Assembly (NCBI RefSeq): GCF_016427605.1
Contig: NZ_JAELXQ010000001.1
Span: forward strand, 436,860-500,859
Direction: 5' to 3'
Length of the DNA: 64,000 bases
DNA from: Ochrobactrum sp. Q0168
Lineage (GTDB): Bacteria > Pseudomonadota > Alphaproteobacteria > Rhizobiales > Rhizobiaceae
Below, piece by piece: positions 10,553-19,351 of this stretch (the stretch's first letter is position 1; each line of letters opens with the position of its first letter). A model generated the notes under the pieces. The model was not told the DNA's origin. It did not search any database and saw only the letters and a list, made by a program, of their open reading frames with translations. Position numbers and translations under genes: made by a program.

Positions 10553-11383
10553 TCAGCTCGCCTTGGAAAGCTCAATATTATCATTATGTTCAAGCACGGG
10601 TTTCACGCGATCCCTCATCCACATGTAAAAACTGCCGGGTTGCAGTGAAACAACTTCCTTGTGTTTTTTATGAACATGGAAGCCAATAAAGTCCGGATGA
10701 TGGAGCGGCTTTAACCCACAGGCCGGATCGTAGATGCGTGTCGCATCCTTGCCGACCCAATAGTAAAAATTCTCCTGCGGAGCCGCGTTCTTGAATACCC
10801 CATATTTCCGGGCGAGCCGAGAAATGCCATCATTGCCGAACACCGTTATGCCGATAGAGGCAGGTGTGACTTCCTTGCCAATCGCCCGGTAGTAGAGCGG
10901 TCGCAATTTTCCGCGCCGAAATCCAAGCCATCGCGGCAGAGCATGCGTCGCAGACATATAGGCTTCGAACTCGCCAATGATTGGATGATCATGCGGGAAA
11001 TAGAGCGCTGACACTCCAACACGATATCGGTTTTCTCTTGCGAGATAGGGTTTTTCCGGATTGGGATGGAACTGCTTGAGAAGAAAGACATCCGTATCGA
11101 GCCACACACCCTGCTTATGCTTCATCAGCATGATGCGGAAAATATCGCTGAACTGGACAATGGTTGTTGAGGAGCGAAGGGTCGGGAAGCCAGGATCGAG
11201 CCGTTTGAACGCGCGTTCCGGCAAGATCGTGTGGGCGTCATGCAGCTCTACACCAGCGGGAACATTTTCTATCGGCGCATAGGCGAACAACTTCACGCGC
11301 TGGCCTGTCATGACCATCGACGCCAGACAAATCTGATCGACCTCACGCAAAGAAGGTCCGTACCAGAAGGTACAGATATCCAT
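10553..11383 (-). CDS. GT32-like glycosyltransferase with DxD motif
   Basis: A 276-residue soluble protein resembling glycosyltransferases with the sugar-binding DXD region (GT32/alpha-1,4-GlcNAc- or galactosyltransferase-like). The region FSDIFRIMLMKHKQGVWLDTDVFLL holds, in two halves, the conserved YRxxxLxxxGGxYxDxD pattern, with Asp96 and Asp98 the predicted metal and nucleotide-sugar ligands. The start is ATG 11383, with GGGGG five bases upstream; the longer frame to 11425 has no such site. It is a singleton between trkA and hfq, two core genes I would expect to be close neighbours. Acceptor unknown; LPS or another surface glycan is a guess. Confidence 0.75.
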   Translation of the reverse strand: MDICTFWYGPSLREVDQICLASMVMTGQRVKLFAYAPIENVPAGVELHDAHTILPERAFKRLDPGFPTLRSSTTIVQFSDIFRIMLMKHKQGVWLDTDVFLLKQFHPNPEKPYLARENRYRVGVSALYFPHDHPIIGEFEAYMSATHALPRWLGFRRGKLRPLYYRAIGKEVTPASIGITVFGNDGISRLARKYGVFKNAAPQENFYYWVGKDATRIYDPACGLKPLHHPDFIGFHVHKKHKEVVSLQPGSFYMWMRDRVKPVLEHNDNIELSKAS

Positions 11384-11453
11384 ATAAACCCCCAACGATG
11401 TCACTTGGCGGCTTATATCAGTCACACGCAGTAAATTATATCACCATTAATAG

Positions 11454-12830
11454 TTAAAAGAATTCGAGGCTGACGCGGAACATTTGCTCCACATGTTTCA
11501 CGGCTTCAGCTGTTGCGAAAATCACCACCCGGTCCTTCGGCTTGATGCGAACATCGCCATTGGGGCGGATAACCTGCCCGTCCCGGTAAATCGCGCCGAT
11601 TCGCAAACCCACGGGCAAATCCAGATCCCGCAACGGCGCGCCGACGAGCGACGACGTTTCCAGTGCTTCGGCTTCAATGATTTCGGCCATATCGCGATAG
11701 ACACTGTAGACCGCCCGGATACGCCCGCGGCGGACATGCTGCAGGATTTTAGAAACAGTCACCGCCTTCGGATTGATATAGGCGTCGATGCCCACCATGT
11801 GGGTGAAATCTTGATAGGCGACCGTGTTGAGCAAGGCCATATTGCTTTTACAGCCAAGGCGTTTCGCCATGATGCTGGAGAGAATATTCACCTGATCCTG
11901 ATTGGTGAGCGCCACCATCAGATCGGCGTCCTGAATATCGGCTTCCTGCAGCAATGCCTGATCCAGCGCGCTGCCATGCAGCACCATGGTCCGCTTCAAC
12001 TGATCGGCGATCGTGAAAGCGCGCTCATGATCGCTTTCGATCATCTTCACGCGGGTCTGCCATTTGCGGTCTTCAATCGCCTTGGCCACATAAAGCCCGA
12101 TATTGCCGCCGCCTGCTATGACGATGCGGCGTGCTTCCGGCTTTTCATGCCCGAACAGCGAAAGAGTTCGGCGGACCTGCTCACGCGTTGTAACCACATA
12201 AGCCAGATCGCCTGCATTTAGCTCATCAGATGAGCGCGGAATGAACAGGTTTTCATTGCGGACAACCCCGACCACCGTGGCCGCCAGATCGGGAAAAAGA
12301 TCTGTCAGTTGCTTGAGCGGCGTGTTTATGACCGGACATTCTTCGAGACATTCAATGGCTAGACCGATGACGCGATCATCGGCGAAGCGCAAAACATCCG
12401 TTGCGCCCTGCAAGGCGATACGGCGCAGCACCACCTCGCCCACTTCCAGCTCGGGCGAAATGATCACATCGATCGGCAGATTTTCGCGGAGAAACAGGTC
12501 TTGATATTCCGCCTTGAGGTAGGACTGGGCACGGATGCGCGCAATCTTCGTCGGGACATTGAACACCGAATGGGCAACCTGACATGCGACCATATTCACT
12601 TCGTCAGACAGCGTAACGGCGATGATCATGTCGGCTTCGTCGGCGCCAGCCGCAGCCAACACATCCGGCTGCGAGCCGTGGCCAACGAATCCACGCACAT
12701 CCAGTGTATCACGCACGATTTCGATGTGACGCGCCGACGTATCGATGACGGAAACGTCGTTTTCCTCGGCGGCCAGTCGTTCGGCTATGCCATAGCCGAC
12801 CTGCCCCGCTCCGCATACGATCACCCGCAT
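11454..12830 (-). CDS. trkA: Trk potassium uptake protein TrkA
   Basis: A 458-residue peripheral NAD-binding subunit that gates TrkH/TrkG potassium channels. Two RCK modules are present, each with a Rossmann nucleotide motif (GAGQVGYGIA at residues 6-15 and GGGNIGLYVA in the middle) followed by a TrkA_C domain. Length equals the family norm. It lies directly after ntrX on the same strand (30-base gap), a typical alphaproteobacterial linkage, so it may be cotranscribed with ntrYX. No membrane partner is in the window. Confidence 0.96.
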   Translation of the reverse strand: MRVIVCGAGQVGYGIAERLAAEENDVSVIDTSARHIEIVRDTLDVRGFVGHGSQPDVLAAAGADEADMIIAVTLSDEVNMVACQVAHSVFNVPTKIARIRAQSYLKAEYQDLFLRENLPIDVIISPELEVGEVVLRRIALQGATDVLRFADDRVIGLAIECLEECPVINTPLKQLTDLFPDLAATVVGVVRNENLFIPRSSDELNAGDLAYVVTTREQVRRTLSLFGHEKPEARRIVIAGGGNIGLYVAKAIEDRKWQTRVKMIESDHERAFTIADQLKRTMVLHGSALDQALLQEADIQDADLMVALTNQDQVNILSSIMAKRLGCKSNMALLNTVAYQDFTHMVGIDAYINPKAVTVSKILQHVRRGRIRAVYSVYRDMAEIIEAEALETSSLVGAPLRDLDLPVGLRIGAIYRDGQVIRPNGDVRIKPKDRVVIFATAEAVKHVEQMFRVSLEFF

Positions 12831-12860
12831 GGCTACCCCGCTTTTAAAATCACCAGATGC

Positions 12861-14222
12861 TTATACGCCGAGTGATTTCAATTTACGATGAAGAGCCGAG
12901 CGTTCCATACCGACAAATTCCGCAGTGCGTGAAATATTGCCGCCAAAACGGTTGATCTGGGCGATCAGATATTCCTTTTCAAAGCGCTCACGCGCTTCAC
13001 GCAACGGCAGAGCCATGATGTGCTGGTCCGATTCCGTCGGCGCACGCGGCAGCGTGTCGCCGATTTCTGCTGGAAGAAGATCAGCCGTTACCGGCGCGTC
13101 TACATCGTCGCCGCGCGCCAGAATCATCAGGCGCTCCACATTGTTGCGCAGCTGACGGATATTGCCCGGCCAGCTATGGGCTTGAAGCACCGCCATCGCA
13201 TCCGCACCGATTTTACGTGGCTTGATACCCGCCTGCCCGGCAATCTGGATCATGAAATACTCTACAAGCGCCGGAATATCTTCACGCCGTGCCGCGAGCG
13301 GCGGAACCTGCACGGGAACGACCGACAGGCGATGGAACAGATCTTCGCGGAATGTGCCTTCGGCAATCATGCCTTCAAGGTTTTGTGCCGTGGATGAAAT
13401 AATGCGCACATCGACTTTGACGCGCTTGGTGCCGCCGACGCGCTCGAACTGCTGGTCGACCAGCACGCGCAGAATTTTGTTCTGCGTTTCGCGCGGCATG
13501 TCGGCAACTTCATCCAGATAGAGAATGCCGCCATGTGCTTCTTCCAAAGCACCGACCTTGCGTTCGCCACCATCCATTTCGGTGCCGAACAGTTCGATCT
13601 CCATGCGTTCCGGCGTGATTGTCGCCGCATTCACGGTCACGAACGGTCCGTTGGCGCGGGTCGATTGCGCATGAATGGCGCGCGCCGTGAGCTCCTTACC
13701 GGCACCCGAAGGGCCGGTGATCATGATGCGGCTGTTGGTCGGCGCGACGCGCTCGATGGTCTGCCGGAGCTGGCTCATCGCGAGAGACGCGCCGATCAGC
13801 TCCATGCTTTCGCCGGAACGTTTGCGCAGATTAGACACTTCGCGCTTCAGCTTGGAGGTTTCCAGAGCGCGCTCGGCGACGAGAATCAGACGATCCGCCT
13901 TGAAAGGCTTTTCAATGAAGTCGTAAGCGCCGCGCCGGATGGCCGAGACCGCTGTTTCGATATTGCCGTGACCAGAAATCATGACCACCGGCAGATCGGG
14001 ATGCTGCTTCTTGATTTCATCCAGCAGAGCCAGACCGTCAAGACGGCTGCCTTGTAGCCAGATGTCCAGAAACACCAGTCGCGGCACGCGATCACCAATA
14101 GCCGCCAGCGCACTGTCCGCATCGAAGGCGGTGCGGGTTTCATGACCCTCATCGCTGAGAATACCAGCTACGAGCTCCCGGATATCCGCTTCGTCATCAA
14201 CTACAAGAATATCGGCTGCCAT
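12861..14222 (-). CDS. ntrX: Response regulator NtrX
   Basis: A 453-residue NtrC-family regulator: receiver domain (phospho-acceptor Asp53 in VFLDIWL, Lys about 104), AAA+ domain (Walker A GPSGAGKE, Walker B GGILYLDEVAD) and a C-terminal Fis-type helix-turn-helix (GNISRTAEFVGMERSALHRK). The usual sigma-54-contacting GAFTGA loop is missing; ELFGTEMDGGERKVG takes its place, as described for other alphaproteobacterial NtrX, so it is unlikely to activate sigma-54 promoters in the classical way. One base separates it from ntrY. Known roles in the family are respiration, redox and nitrogen control. Confidence 0.95.
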   Translation of the reverse strand: MAADILVVDDEADIRELVAGILSDEGHETRTAFDADSALAAIGDRVPRLVFLDIWLQGSRLDGLALLDEIKKQHPDLPVVMISGHGNIETAVSAIRRGAYDFIEKPFKADRLILVAERALETSKLKREVSNLRKRSGESMELIGASLAMSQLRQTIERVAPTNSRIMITGPSGAGKELTARAIHAQSTRANGPFVTVNAATITPERMEIELFGTEMDGGERKVGALEEAHGGILYLDEVADMPRETQNKILRVLVDQQFERVGGTKRVKVDVRIISSTAQNLEGMIAEGTFREDLFHRLSVVPVQVPPLAARREDIPALVEYFMIQIAGQAGIKPRKIGADAMAVLQAHSWPGNIRQLRNNVERLMILARGDDVDAPVTADLLPAEIGDTLPRAPTESDQHIMALPLREARERFEKEYLIAQINRFGGNISRTAEFVGMERSALHRKLKSLGV

Positions 14223-14223
14223 A

Positions 14224-16539
14224 TCAATTCACCTGTCCAGCTATCTTTGTGTCGTCGTTTCCGTCGGCAGCCTCGGTTACACCGGCCTGCATATCTGGAA
14301 AGACCATCCGTATCATTGCGCCACGACCTCCGTGGAAATCCGCTGGCGCGTCATGCAATTCAAGATGTCCGCCGTGATCCTCGACGATCTTGCGGACGAT
14401 GGCGAGGCCAAGCCCGGTGCCCTTCTCCCGCGTGGTCATATAGGGTTCAAGCAGCTTTTGGCGGTCGTCGCCCGGCAAGCCCTTGCCATTGTCGATCACG
14501 TCGACAATCAGATGCCCGTCAGTCTTATAGGACCGAATGAGAATATGCCCCTCGCCGCGATCCTCCTTCGGAAGAGCATCAATCGCTTCGCTCGCATTTT
14601 TGATGACATTACCGAAAGCCTGACCGATCAGACGGCTGTCAAAAGAACCAGTCAGCTTTTCCGGTCCAAAATCATTTTCGAACTTGATGTCGCTGCGGCT
14701 GACTTCGATCAGAAAAGATGCCTCGCGTAACGCTTCGCGCATATCCATCTGCCGCATTTCCGGCTTCGGCATGCGCGCAAAGGCGGAGAACTCATCGACC
14801 ATGCGGCCGATATCACCCACCTGACGGATAATGGTGTCGGTGCATTGATCGAAGACTTCTCGGTCCTCGGTAATGACCTTGCCGTAGCGACGACGAATAC
14901 GCTCGGCGGAAAGCTGGATGGGGGTCAGTGGGTTCTTGATCTCATGCGCGATGCGCCGCGCGACATCGGCCCACGCGGACGTGCGCTGTGCCTGCACGAG
15001 ATCGGTGATGTCATCCACCGTCACGACATAGGAATGATCTTCCGATTCAACATCTTCGACCGTAACCTGAACGTTGAATGTGCGCGCCACACCGTTTCGC
15101 GTCATACTCACCTGCTCGCGATGGACCGGCTTGTCCGCAGTCCGTGCCACTTCAAACGCCTGCCCGACCTCAGGCGCGATGCTGCTCAAGCTCTTGCCCA
15201 CTGCATCCTTCGAAACGACACCGAACATATGTTCTGCCGAACGGTTAAGAATCGAAATGGAGCCGTCGGTTTCAATGCCGATGACGCCCGCCGTCACGCC
15301 CGAAAGCACGGCTTCCGAGAAGCGACGACGTTCGTCGATCTGGTCCTTGGCCGCAATCAGCTCGTTGCGCTGGCTTTTCAGCTCTGCGACCATGTTATTG
15401 AACGTGCCGGACAAGGCCCCCACGTCGCCATCCGATGAACGAACCGGCACGGAAACGTCGAGGTCACCGGCGGTCACATCGTCAGCTGCACCGATCAGCA
15501 GGCGGATAGGGCGCACCAGACGATCCGCAACCGCGATACCGGTCCAGATGGCAGACAGAAGAACAATCAGCGTCAGACCAAAATACAAAAGTGCGAAGGC
15601 AATTTGCGTTGGAATACGGTTTGCATCCATGGCCTGATAGCGCTGCGTATTGGCTTCCATCAGACGCATGGCGTCTAAAATCTGCGGATCGACAGCACGG
15701 ACTGTGTATAGAAAGACGTCCGGAATCTCGCGCATCTTGATGATTGCGCCGACGAAATTGAGATTACCGGGCGGAATGATGACAGGTTTGCCATCCGTTG
15801 CAGTTTTCAAAGCATCTTCCGTCGGCGGCGGAAGTCGCACTTCCATGCCGGTGTCGCTTTTCACCACGATGGAACCGTTTTCGCGCACCAGAAATGCGCC
15901 GAGCAGCCCGCGTCCGCGCGTCTGCAATGTCATCAACTCGATGAAGCCACCCCGGTCCAGACTGTAAAGCGTGCGTTGCGCATCCAGATCCTGCAGCATC
16001 GAATAGGACGTGCTTTGCAGATTGAGCGCCGTTTCGCGAATATATGCGGTCGTCAGGCTCTGTGACGAATTCACAATGTCGCGCGTGTTCGTGTCGAACC
16101 AGCGGTCGAGACCGAGATTGAGCGTTACCGATGCCACAATGGCGACCACGATTGCCGGAACAGCCGCGATCAGCGAGAATAAAGCGACAATGCGGACATG
16201 CAGCCGCGATGCCGCCTTGCCCGACCGCCGGGCCGTGACGATACGGTAGACCTCACGACAAATCAGCAAGATCAGGAACAAAATCAACGCGACATTGATG
16301 ATGACCAAGACCAGCGTGACGGTGCGGTCAGGCGTAATAGGAGTAATACCGATTAGAATCGCAAACGAAATAGACGCCGTCACAAGCGCCGAGACAACGG
16401 TGATGATCCCCGGCAATGCAAGAAGTCTGCGCCCCTCGCCTTTGCGCGACGATTGTTCCGCCTTATCCATATCCGTGGTCAGATTCGCTTCGTTCATATT
16501 AACCATGATACCCAATAGCGTTGCATCTATGCAACGCAT
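14224..16539 (-). CDS. ntrY: Sensor histidine kinase NtrY
   Basis: A 771-residue membrane kinase that phosphorylates NtrX. Two N-terminal hydrophobic hairpins and a further one lead to a periplasmic sensor segment, a last transmembrane helix near residues 310-335, HAMP (VADRLVRPIRLL), PAS, the H-box (RRIAHEIKNPLTPIQLSAER) and HATPase motifs (NVIKNASEAI, DNGKGL, GTGLGLAIVRKI). The annotated N terminus may be a little long; in-frame ATGs follow at residues 12, 14 and 23. It is cotranscribed with ntrX. Unlike in Brucella as I recall it, no ntrBC lies directly upstream. Confidence 0.95.
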   Translation of the reverse strand: MRCIDATLLGIMVNMNEANLTTDMDKAEQSSRKGEGRRLLALPGIITVVSALVTASISFAILIGITPITPDRTVTLVLVIINVALILFLILLICREVYRIVTARRSGKAASRLHVRIVALFSLIAAVPAIVVAIVASVTLNLGLDRWFDTNTRDIVNSSQSLTTAYIRETALNLQSTSYSMLQDLDAQRTLYSLDRGGFIELMTLQTRGRGLLGAFLVRENGSIVVKSDTGMEVRLPPPTEDALKTATDGKPVIIPPGNLNFVGAIIKMREIPDVFLYTVRAVDPQILDAMRLMEANTQRYQAMDANRIPTQIAFALLYFGLTLIVLLSAIWTGIAVADRLVRPIRLLIGAADDVTAGDLDVSVPVRSSDGDVGALSGTFNNMVAELKSQRNELIAAKDQIDERRRFSEAVLSGVTAGVIGIETDGSISILNRSAEHMFGVVSKDAVGKSLSSIAPEVGQAFEVARTADKPVHREQVSMTRNGVARTFNVQVTVEDVESEDHSYVVTVDDITDLVQAQRTSAWADVARRIAHEIKNPLTPIQLSAERIRRRYGKVITEDREVFDQCTDTIIRQVGDIGRMVDEFSAFARMPKPEMRQMDMREALREASFLIEVSRSDIKFENDFGPEKLTGSFDSRLIGQAFGNVIKNASEAIDALPKEDRGEGHILIRSYKTDGHLIVDVIDNGKGLPGDDRQKLLEPYMTTREKGTGLGLAIVRKIVEDHGGHLELHDAPADFHGGRGAMIRMVFPDMQAGVTEAADGNDDTKIAGQVN

Positions 16540-17190
16540 TGTGGCGAAAATGCAACGTTTGTTTTCGGAGATTGTTGATATTCACAGCACACACATCACG
16601 TGTGTCGGCCTCTTCGTGAAACGCCGGCACGGAGCAGCGGAACTTTTATTCCCCTCTTTCCAGCAGAGATTGGGAAAGGAAAGCGCTCAGCAAGGCCTTG
16701 AGAGGTTGTCTTTTCTTTGACGTTTGCCTGCAATAACTTCAAAATTTAGAATATGGAAACACCTCAGTACATATTCGTACTTATTGCGGTATCGCCCTTC
16801 GTGATCTGGGGTGCCATTCTTTATGGCCTCTCCGTTGCCGTGCCTTTAAAGAGTGCTCCGAGCGTGACCTTGTCCGACGAAGGAAGGATGAAAGCAACAA
16901 ACAGACAATCGTTTGATCTGTCCGAGCTTCCGGATGTTGCTATCGAGCATTATTATATTCATCAGACTGAACGAACACCCTTTATTTCGAGCTGAAGCCC
17001 GTCATCTTAACAAAGAGATACAGACATAATTTCAGTTATCTACCACTGACGTGCAATATTGTCTGGAACCATTTGTAAAATGATGCATTCTGTTCGGCAC
17101 AGCCAGTCCTTTGGCTGAGTGAAGTGTCCGACCACGTCTGATCAGACAATTCCCCGGTCGGGCCACCTGTTTTTACAACTGGAGTTGGAC
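16540..17190. other. Region upstream of ntrY with no confident gene
   Basis: About 650 bases. It should contain the ntrY promoter (minus) and that of the DUF3597 gene (plus). The only frame of note is a small possible membrane protein at 16753. At 17065 a GGAAC is followed after 16 bases by CATT, a weak partial match to the general stress (EcfG) promoter. Confidence 0.4.
16753..16995 (+). CDS. Possible small membrane protein
   Basis: An 80-residue frame with one N-terminal hydrophobic segment (about residues 7-30: FVLIAVSPFVIWGAILYGL) and a polar tail. No convincing ribosome-binding site precedes the ATG and no family is recognised. It may be a real single-pass protein or chance. Confidence 0.3.
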   Translation: METPQYIFVLIAVSPFVIWGAILYGLSVAVPLKSAPSVTLSDEGRMKATNRQSFDLSELPDVAIEHYYIHQTERTPFISS

Positions 17191-17601
17191 ATGGGCATTT
17201 TCGACAAGATCAAGAGCGCCATATGGGGTCAGGCACAGGCAGCAACGCCTGCCACCGCAACGACCGCAACCGCCGCACCAAGCCAGACAACAGCAGCCGC
17301 ACCATCCCCAACAGCAGCACCCGCGTCCACGGCGCCTGCCGCTACCGGTACTGTCGATGTCAGCGCTGTACTCGATGCGGCGGTGGCGAAGAGCGGCCAG
17401 AAGCTCAACTGGAAAACGTCTATCGTCGATCTGATGAAGGCGCTGGGGCTCGACAGCAGCCTTGAACACCGCAAGGAACTTGCCAAGGAACTTGGCTATA
17501 CTGGCGACATAAGCGATTCCGCGACATTGAATGTCTGGCTGCCCAAGCAGGTCATTCAGAAGCTCAAGGACAATGGTGGTATTGTTCCTAGCGGCCTTTG
17601 A
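17191..17601 (+). CDS. DUF3597 domain protein
   Basis: A 136-residue cytoplasmic protein of unknown function. It opens MGIFDKIKSAIWG, then has an alanine/threonine/proline low-complexity linker (about 15-60) and a conserved C-terminal domain with LNWKTSIVDLMKALGLDSS, KELAKELGY and WLPKQVIQKLKDNGG, which match my memory of DUF3597, often annotated LysM-like or stress-linked. The ATG at 17191 follows GGAG at six bases; the upstream frame lacks such a site. The neighbours on the plus strand are also small putative stress genes. Confidence 0.8.
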   Translation: MGIFDKIKSAIWGQAQAATPATATTATAAPSQTTAAAPSPTAAPASTAPAATGTVDVSAVLDAAVAKSGQKLNWKTSIVDLMKALGLDSSLEHRKELAKELGYTGDISDSATLNVWLPKQVIQKLKDNGGIVPSGL

Positions 17602-17617
17602 TATTCCTGCTGCTAAT

Positions 17618-17642
17618 GGAACATTTGGCCGCATAACGCGTT
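17618..17642 (+). promoter_or_regulatory. Possible EcfG (general stress sigma) promoter
   Basis: GGAAC at 17618-17622 and CGTT at 17639-17642 are separated by 16 bases, which fits the alphaproteobacterial EcfG/RpoE consensus GGAAC-N16/17-CGTT. It points toward the GlsB-like gene about 250 bases on. Short motifs arise by chance, so this needs expression data. Confidence 0.4.
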
Positions 17643-17898
17643 TTTAAACAGACGCTTGGAGCCAAGAGTTTATCTCGATGGATAAGCAGATGTTTCAGGC
17701 GTTTGTCGATAGTTCGAACGATCGATCCGATTTCTTGAAGCGTTTTCGTTTTTGAGACGCATACGCTTCGAAGGCCTGTTGTCATAATGTGCTTGTTTCT
17801 AAAGTGCGGTCCATTTCGGGCCCTATTCGGGAAGGCATGTTTCAAGGTTCGGCAGATGGATAAGCCGTTACCGAACCCGGATTAGAGGAGTGGATCAC

Positions 17899-18150
17899 AT
17901 GAGCGGTGCAGGCGTGGGTTGGATTGCTGCCATCATCATTGGCGGCCTTGCTGGCTGGATTGCTTCCAACTTCATGAATAGCAACACCGGCATATTCATG
18001 AATATCATTTTGGGTATCATCGGTGCTACGGTAGCCAGCTTCCTATTCGGCTTGCTCGGCGTATCGTTTGGTGGCTGGCTCGGCTATCTGATTTCAGGTT
18101 TCGTCGGAGCTTGTATACTCATATGGGTAGGACGAATGATCAGCTCATAG
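17899..18150 (+). CDS. GlsB/YeaQ/YmgE family membrane protein
   Basis: An 83-residue integral membrane protein of the transglycosylase-associated (GlsB/YeaQ) family, with three glycine-rich helices: WIAAIIIGGLAGWIAS, MNIILGIIGATVASFLFGLLG and a third ending ACILIWVGR. Members are common stress-induced proteins; no enzymatic activity is established. ATG 17899 has AGAGGAG eight bases upstream, better than the in-frame GTG at 17890. A possible EcfG promoter upstream and a strong terminator downstream suggest a single-gene transcript. Confidence 0.88.
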   Translation: MSGAGVGWIAAIIIGGLAGWIASNFMNSNTGIFMNIILGIIGATVASFLFGLLGVSFGGWLGYLISGFVGACILIWVGRMISS

Positions 18151-18153
18151 AAC

Positions 18154-18178
18154 AAGGCGCCACTGGCGCCTTTTTTGT
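18154..18178 (+). terminator. Terminator of the GlsB-like gene
   Basis: A GGCGCC / GGCGCC hairpin with a three-base loop followed by TTTTTTG, a few bases after the stop codon. Confidence 0.88.
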
Positions 18179-18202
18179 TTCCCTTTCGCCCAAACTATCT
18201 TG

Positions 18203-19351
18203 TCAGGTCTCGAACATGGCAAGCGTCCGCAACAATGTCTCGAACGTCACCGGCTGCCTCGGATCCTGTTGCGTGTCTGCGACCGCCTCGGTTCTTGAAG
18301 ACGCCTTGCGCACACTGCTGGGGCTATAGCCAAACTGCTGTGTGAACGCCCGCGTGAAGTTGGCCGCAGAATCAAAACCCAAAGCCAGCGCCACATCTGC
18401 AACCTTTCGATTTTCGGATGCATCCGCCAGCATGGCGTGAGCGGCGAACAGGCGCCTTTGCCGAATATAGTTGAGGACCCCGCCCGACCCCTCGAAGAGC
18501 TGATAAAGATGCGTGCGCGAAATTGCCAGTTCACGGCTCAGCGCTTCTGGCGTCAAATCCCTCGACATAAGGTTTTTCTGGATAAACCGCCGCGCCTTGG
18601 TCATCAATCCCAATTGGGAAATCTGCTCGCTCACGTCGATTTTATTCACCAGCGGTGCGATTGTGTCGAATATGATCTGCCGCAGACTATCCCGCAACGC
18701 CGGCAAGTCTTCGTTGGTGACGCGATTGAGACCGTGTTCAAGGCTTGAAACAAAGTCGATCAACAATTTGGCGCGGTAACCGCCCAACGTAACATTGTTG
18801 CTGGACTCCGGCATGCCGCCGCGACCTGCAAACTGATCGACGGGGATAATCAGGGAAACGGACTCCGACGCGATCGCCCGCCCCCGAAATGGATAGCCGA
18901 ACGAGCGCACATCGATCATGCCCGGCTCGCTCTCTGCCACACGACCATCCACCCCCGTCCAGCTATGTCCACTGCGCAAAAAGCCAATCTGCCAGTGGTC
19001 GATCGGGCTGAAACGCACCTTTTCCTTCGGACGTTCATAGCTGAATGCCGGTGCAGTCTGTTGGACAAGGAGCATACCGCCCAGATTCCACACGGTTTGA
19101 GAGGCTATAAATCCGTCGCTGGGGCGAACTCCATCCGGCAGGCGTATATCCAGCAAAGGTTGCATGTGTTGTTGCCAGGCAGCAAACTGTTGGGAAGGTT
19201 CGTAATATTCCGTCGTGAAGATCAGGGGTTCCAGAAGGTTACTGCCCCCAACAATTTCGCCCAATGGAGACACCGGCACGCGCACTGATTGTCGGCGCTC
19301 GACAAATTCTGACCTAAGATCTTGCCCAGTCTTGTCACTGTCGGCCGTCAC
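18203..19351 (-). CDS. AraC-family regulator, CuxR-like (possible c-di-GMP receptor)
   Basis: A 382-residue transcription factor. Residues 20-24 read RQSVR within VERRQSVRVPV, an RxxxR motif of the type that binds c-di-GMP in PilZ domains and, as published for S. meliloti CuxR, in a class of AraC regulators. A cupin-like ligand domain spans roughly 40-230 and the double helix-turn-helix AraC domain about 255-355 (LTPEALSRELAISRTHLYQLFE; VADVALALGFDSAANFTRAFTQQFG is the second, conserved half). A 30-residue C-terminal tail is extra. It lies about 0.9 kb beyond the 3' end of the uxs-type polysaccharide operon on the same strand. The c-di-GMP role and the target operon are inferred. Confidence 0.85.
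   Translation of the reverse strand: MTADSDKTGQDLRSEFVERRQSVRVPVSPLGEIVGGSNLLEPLIFTTEYYEPSQQFAAWQQHMQPLLDIRLPDGVRPSDGFIASQTVWNLGGMLLVQQTAPAFSYERPKEKVRFSPIDHWQIGFLRSGHSWTGVDGRVAESEPGMIDVRSFGYPFRGRAIASESVSLIIPVDQFAGRGGMPESSNNVTLGGYRAKLLIDFVSSLEHGLNRVTNEDLPALRDSLRQIIFDTIAPLVNKIDVSEQISQLGLMTKARRFIQKNLMSRDLTPEALSRELAISRTHLYQLFEGSGGVLNYIRQRRLFAAHAMLADASENRKVADVALALGFDSAANFTRAFTQQFGYSPSSVRKASSRTEAVADTQQDPRQPVTFETLLRTLAMFET

Noticed and set aside
17065-17089. Second possible EcfG promoter before the DUF3597 gene
   Set aside because: GGAAC is followed after 16 bases by CATT, not CGTT, so the match is incomplete.
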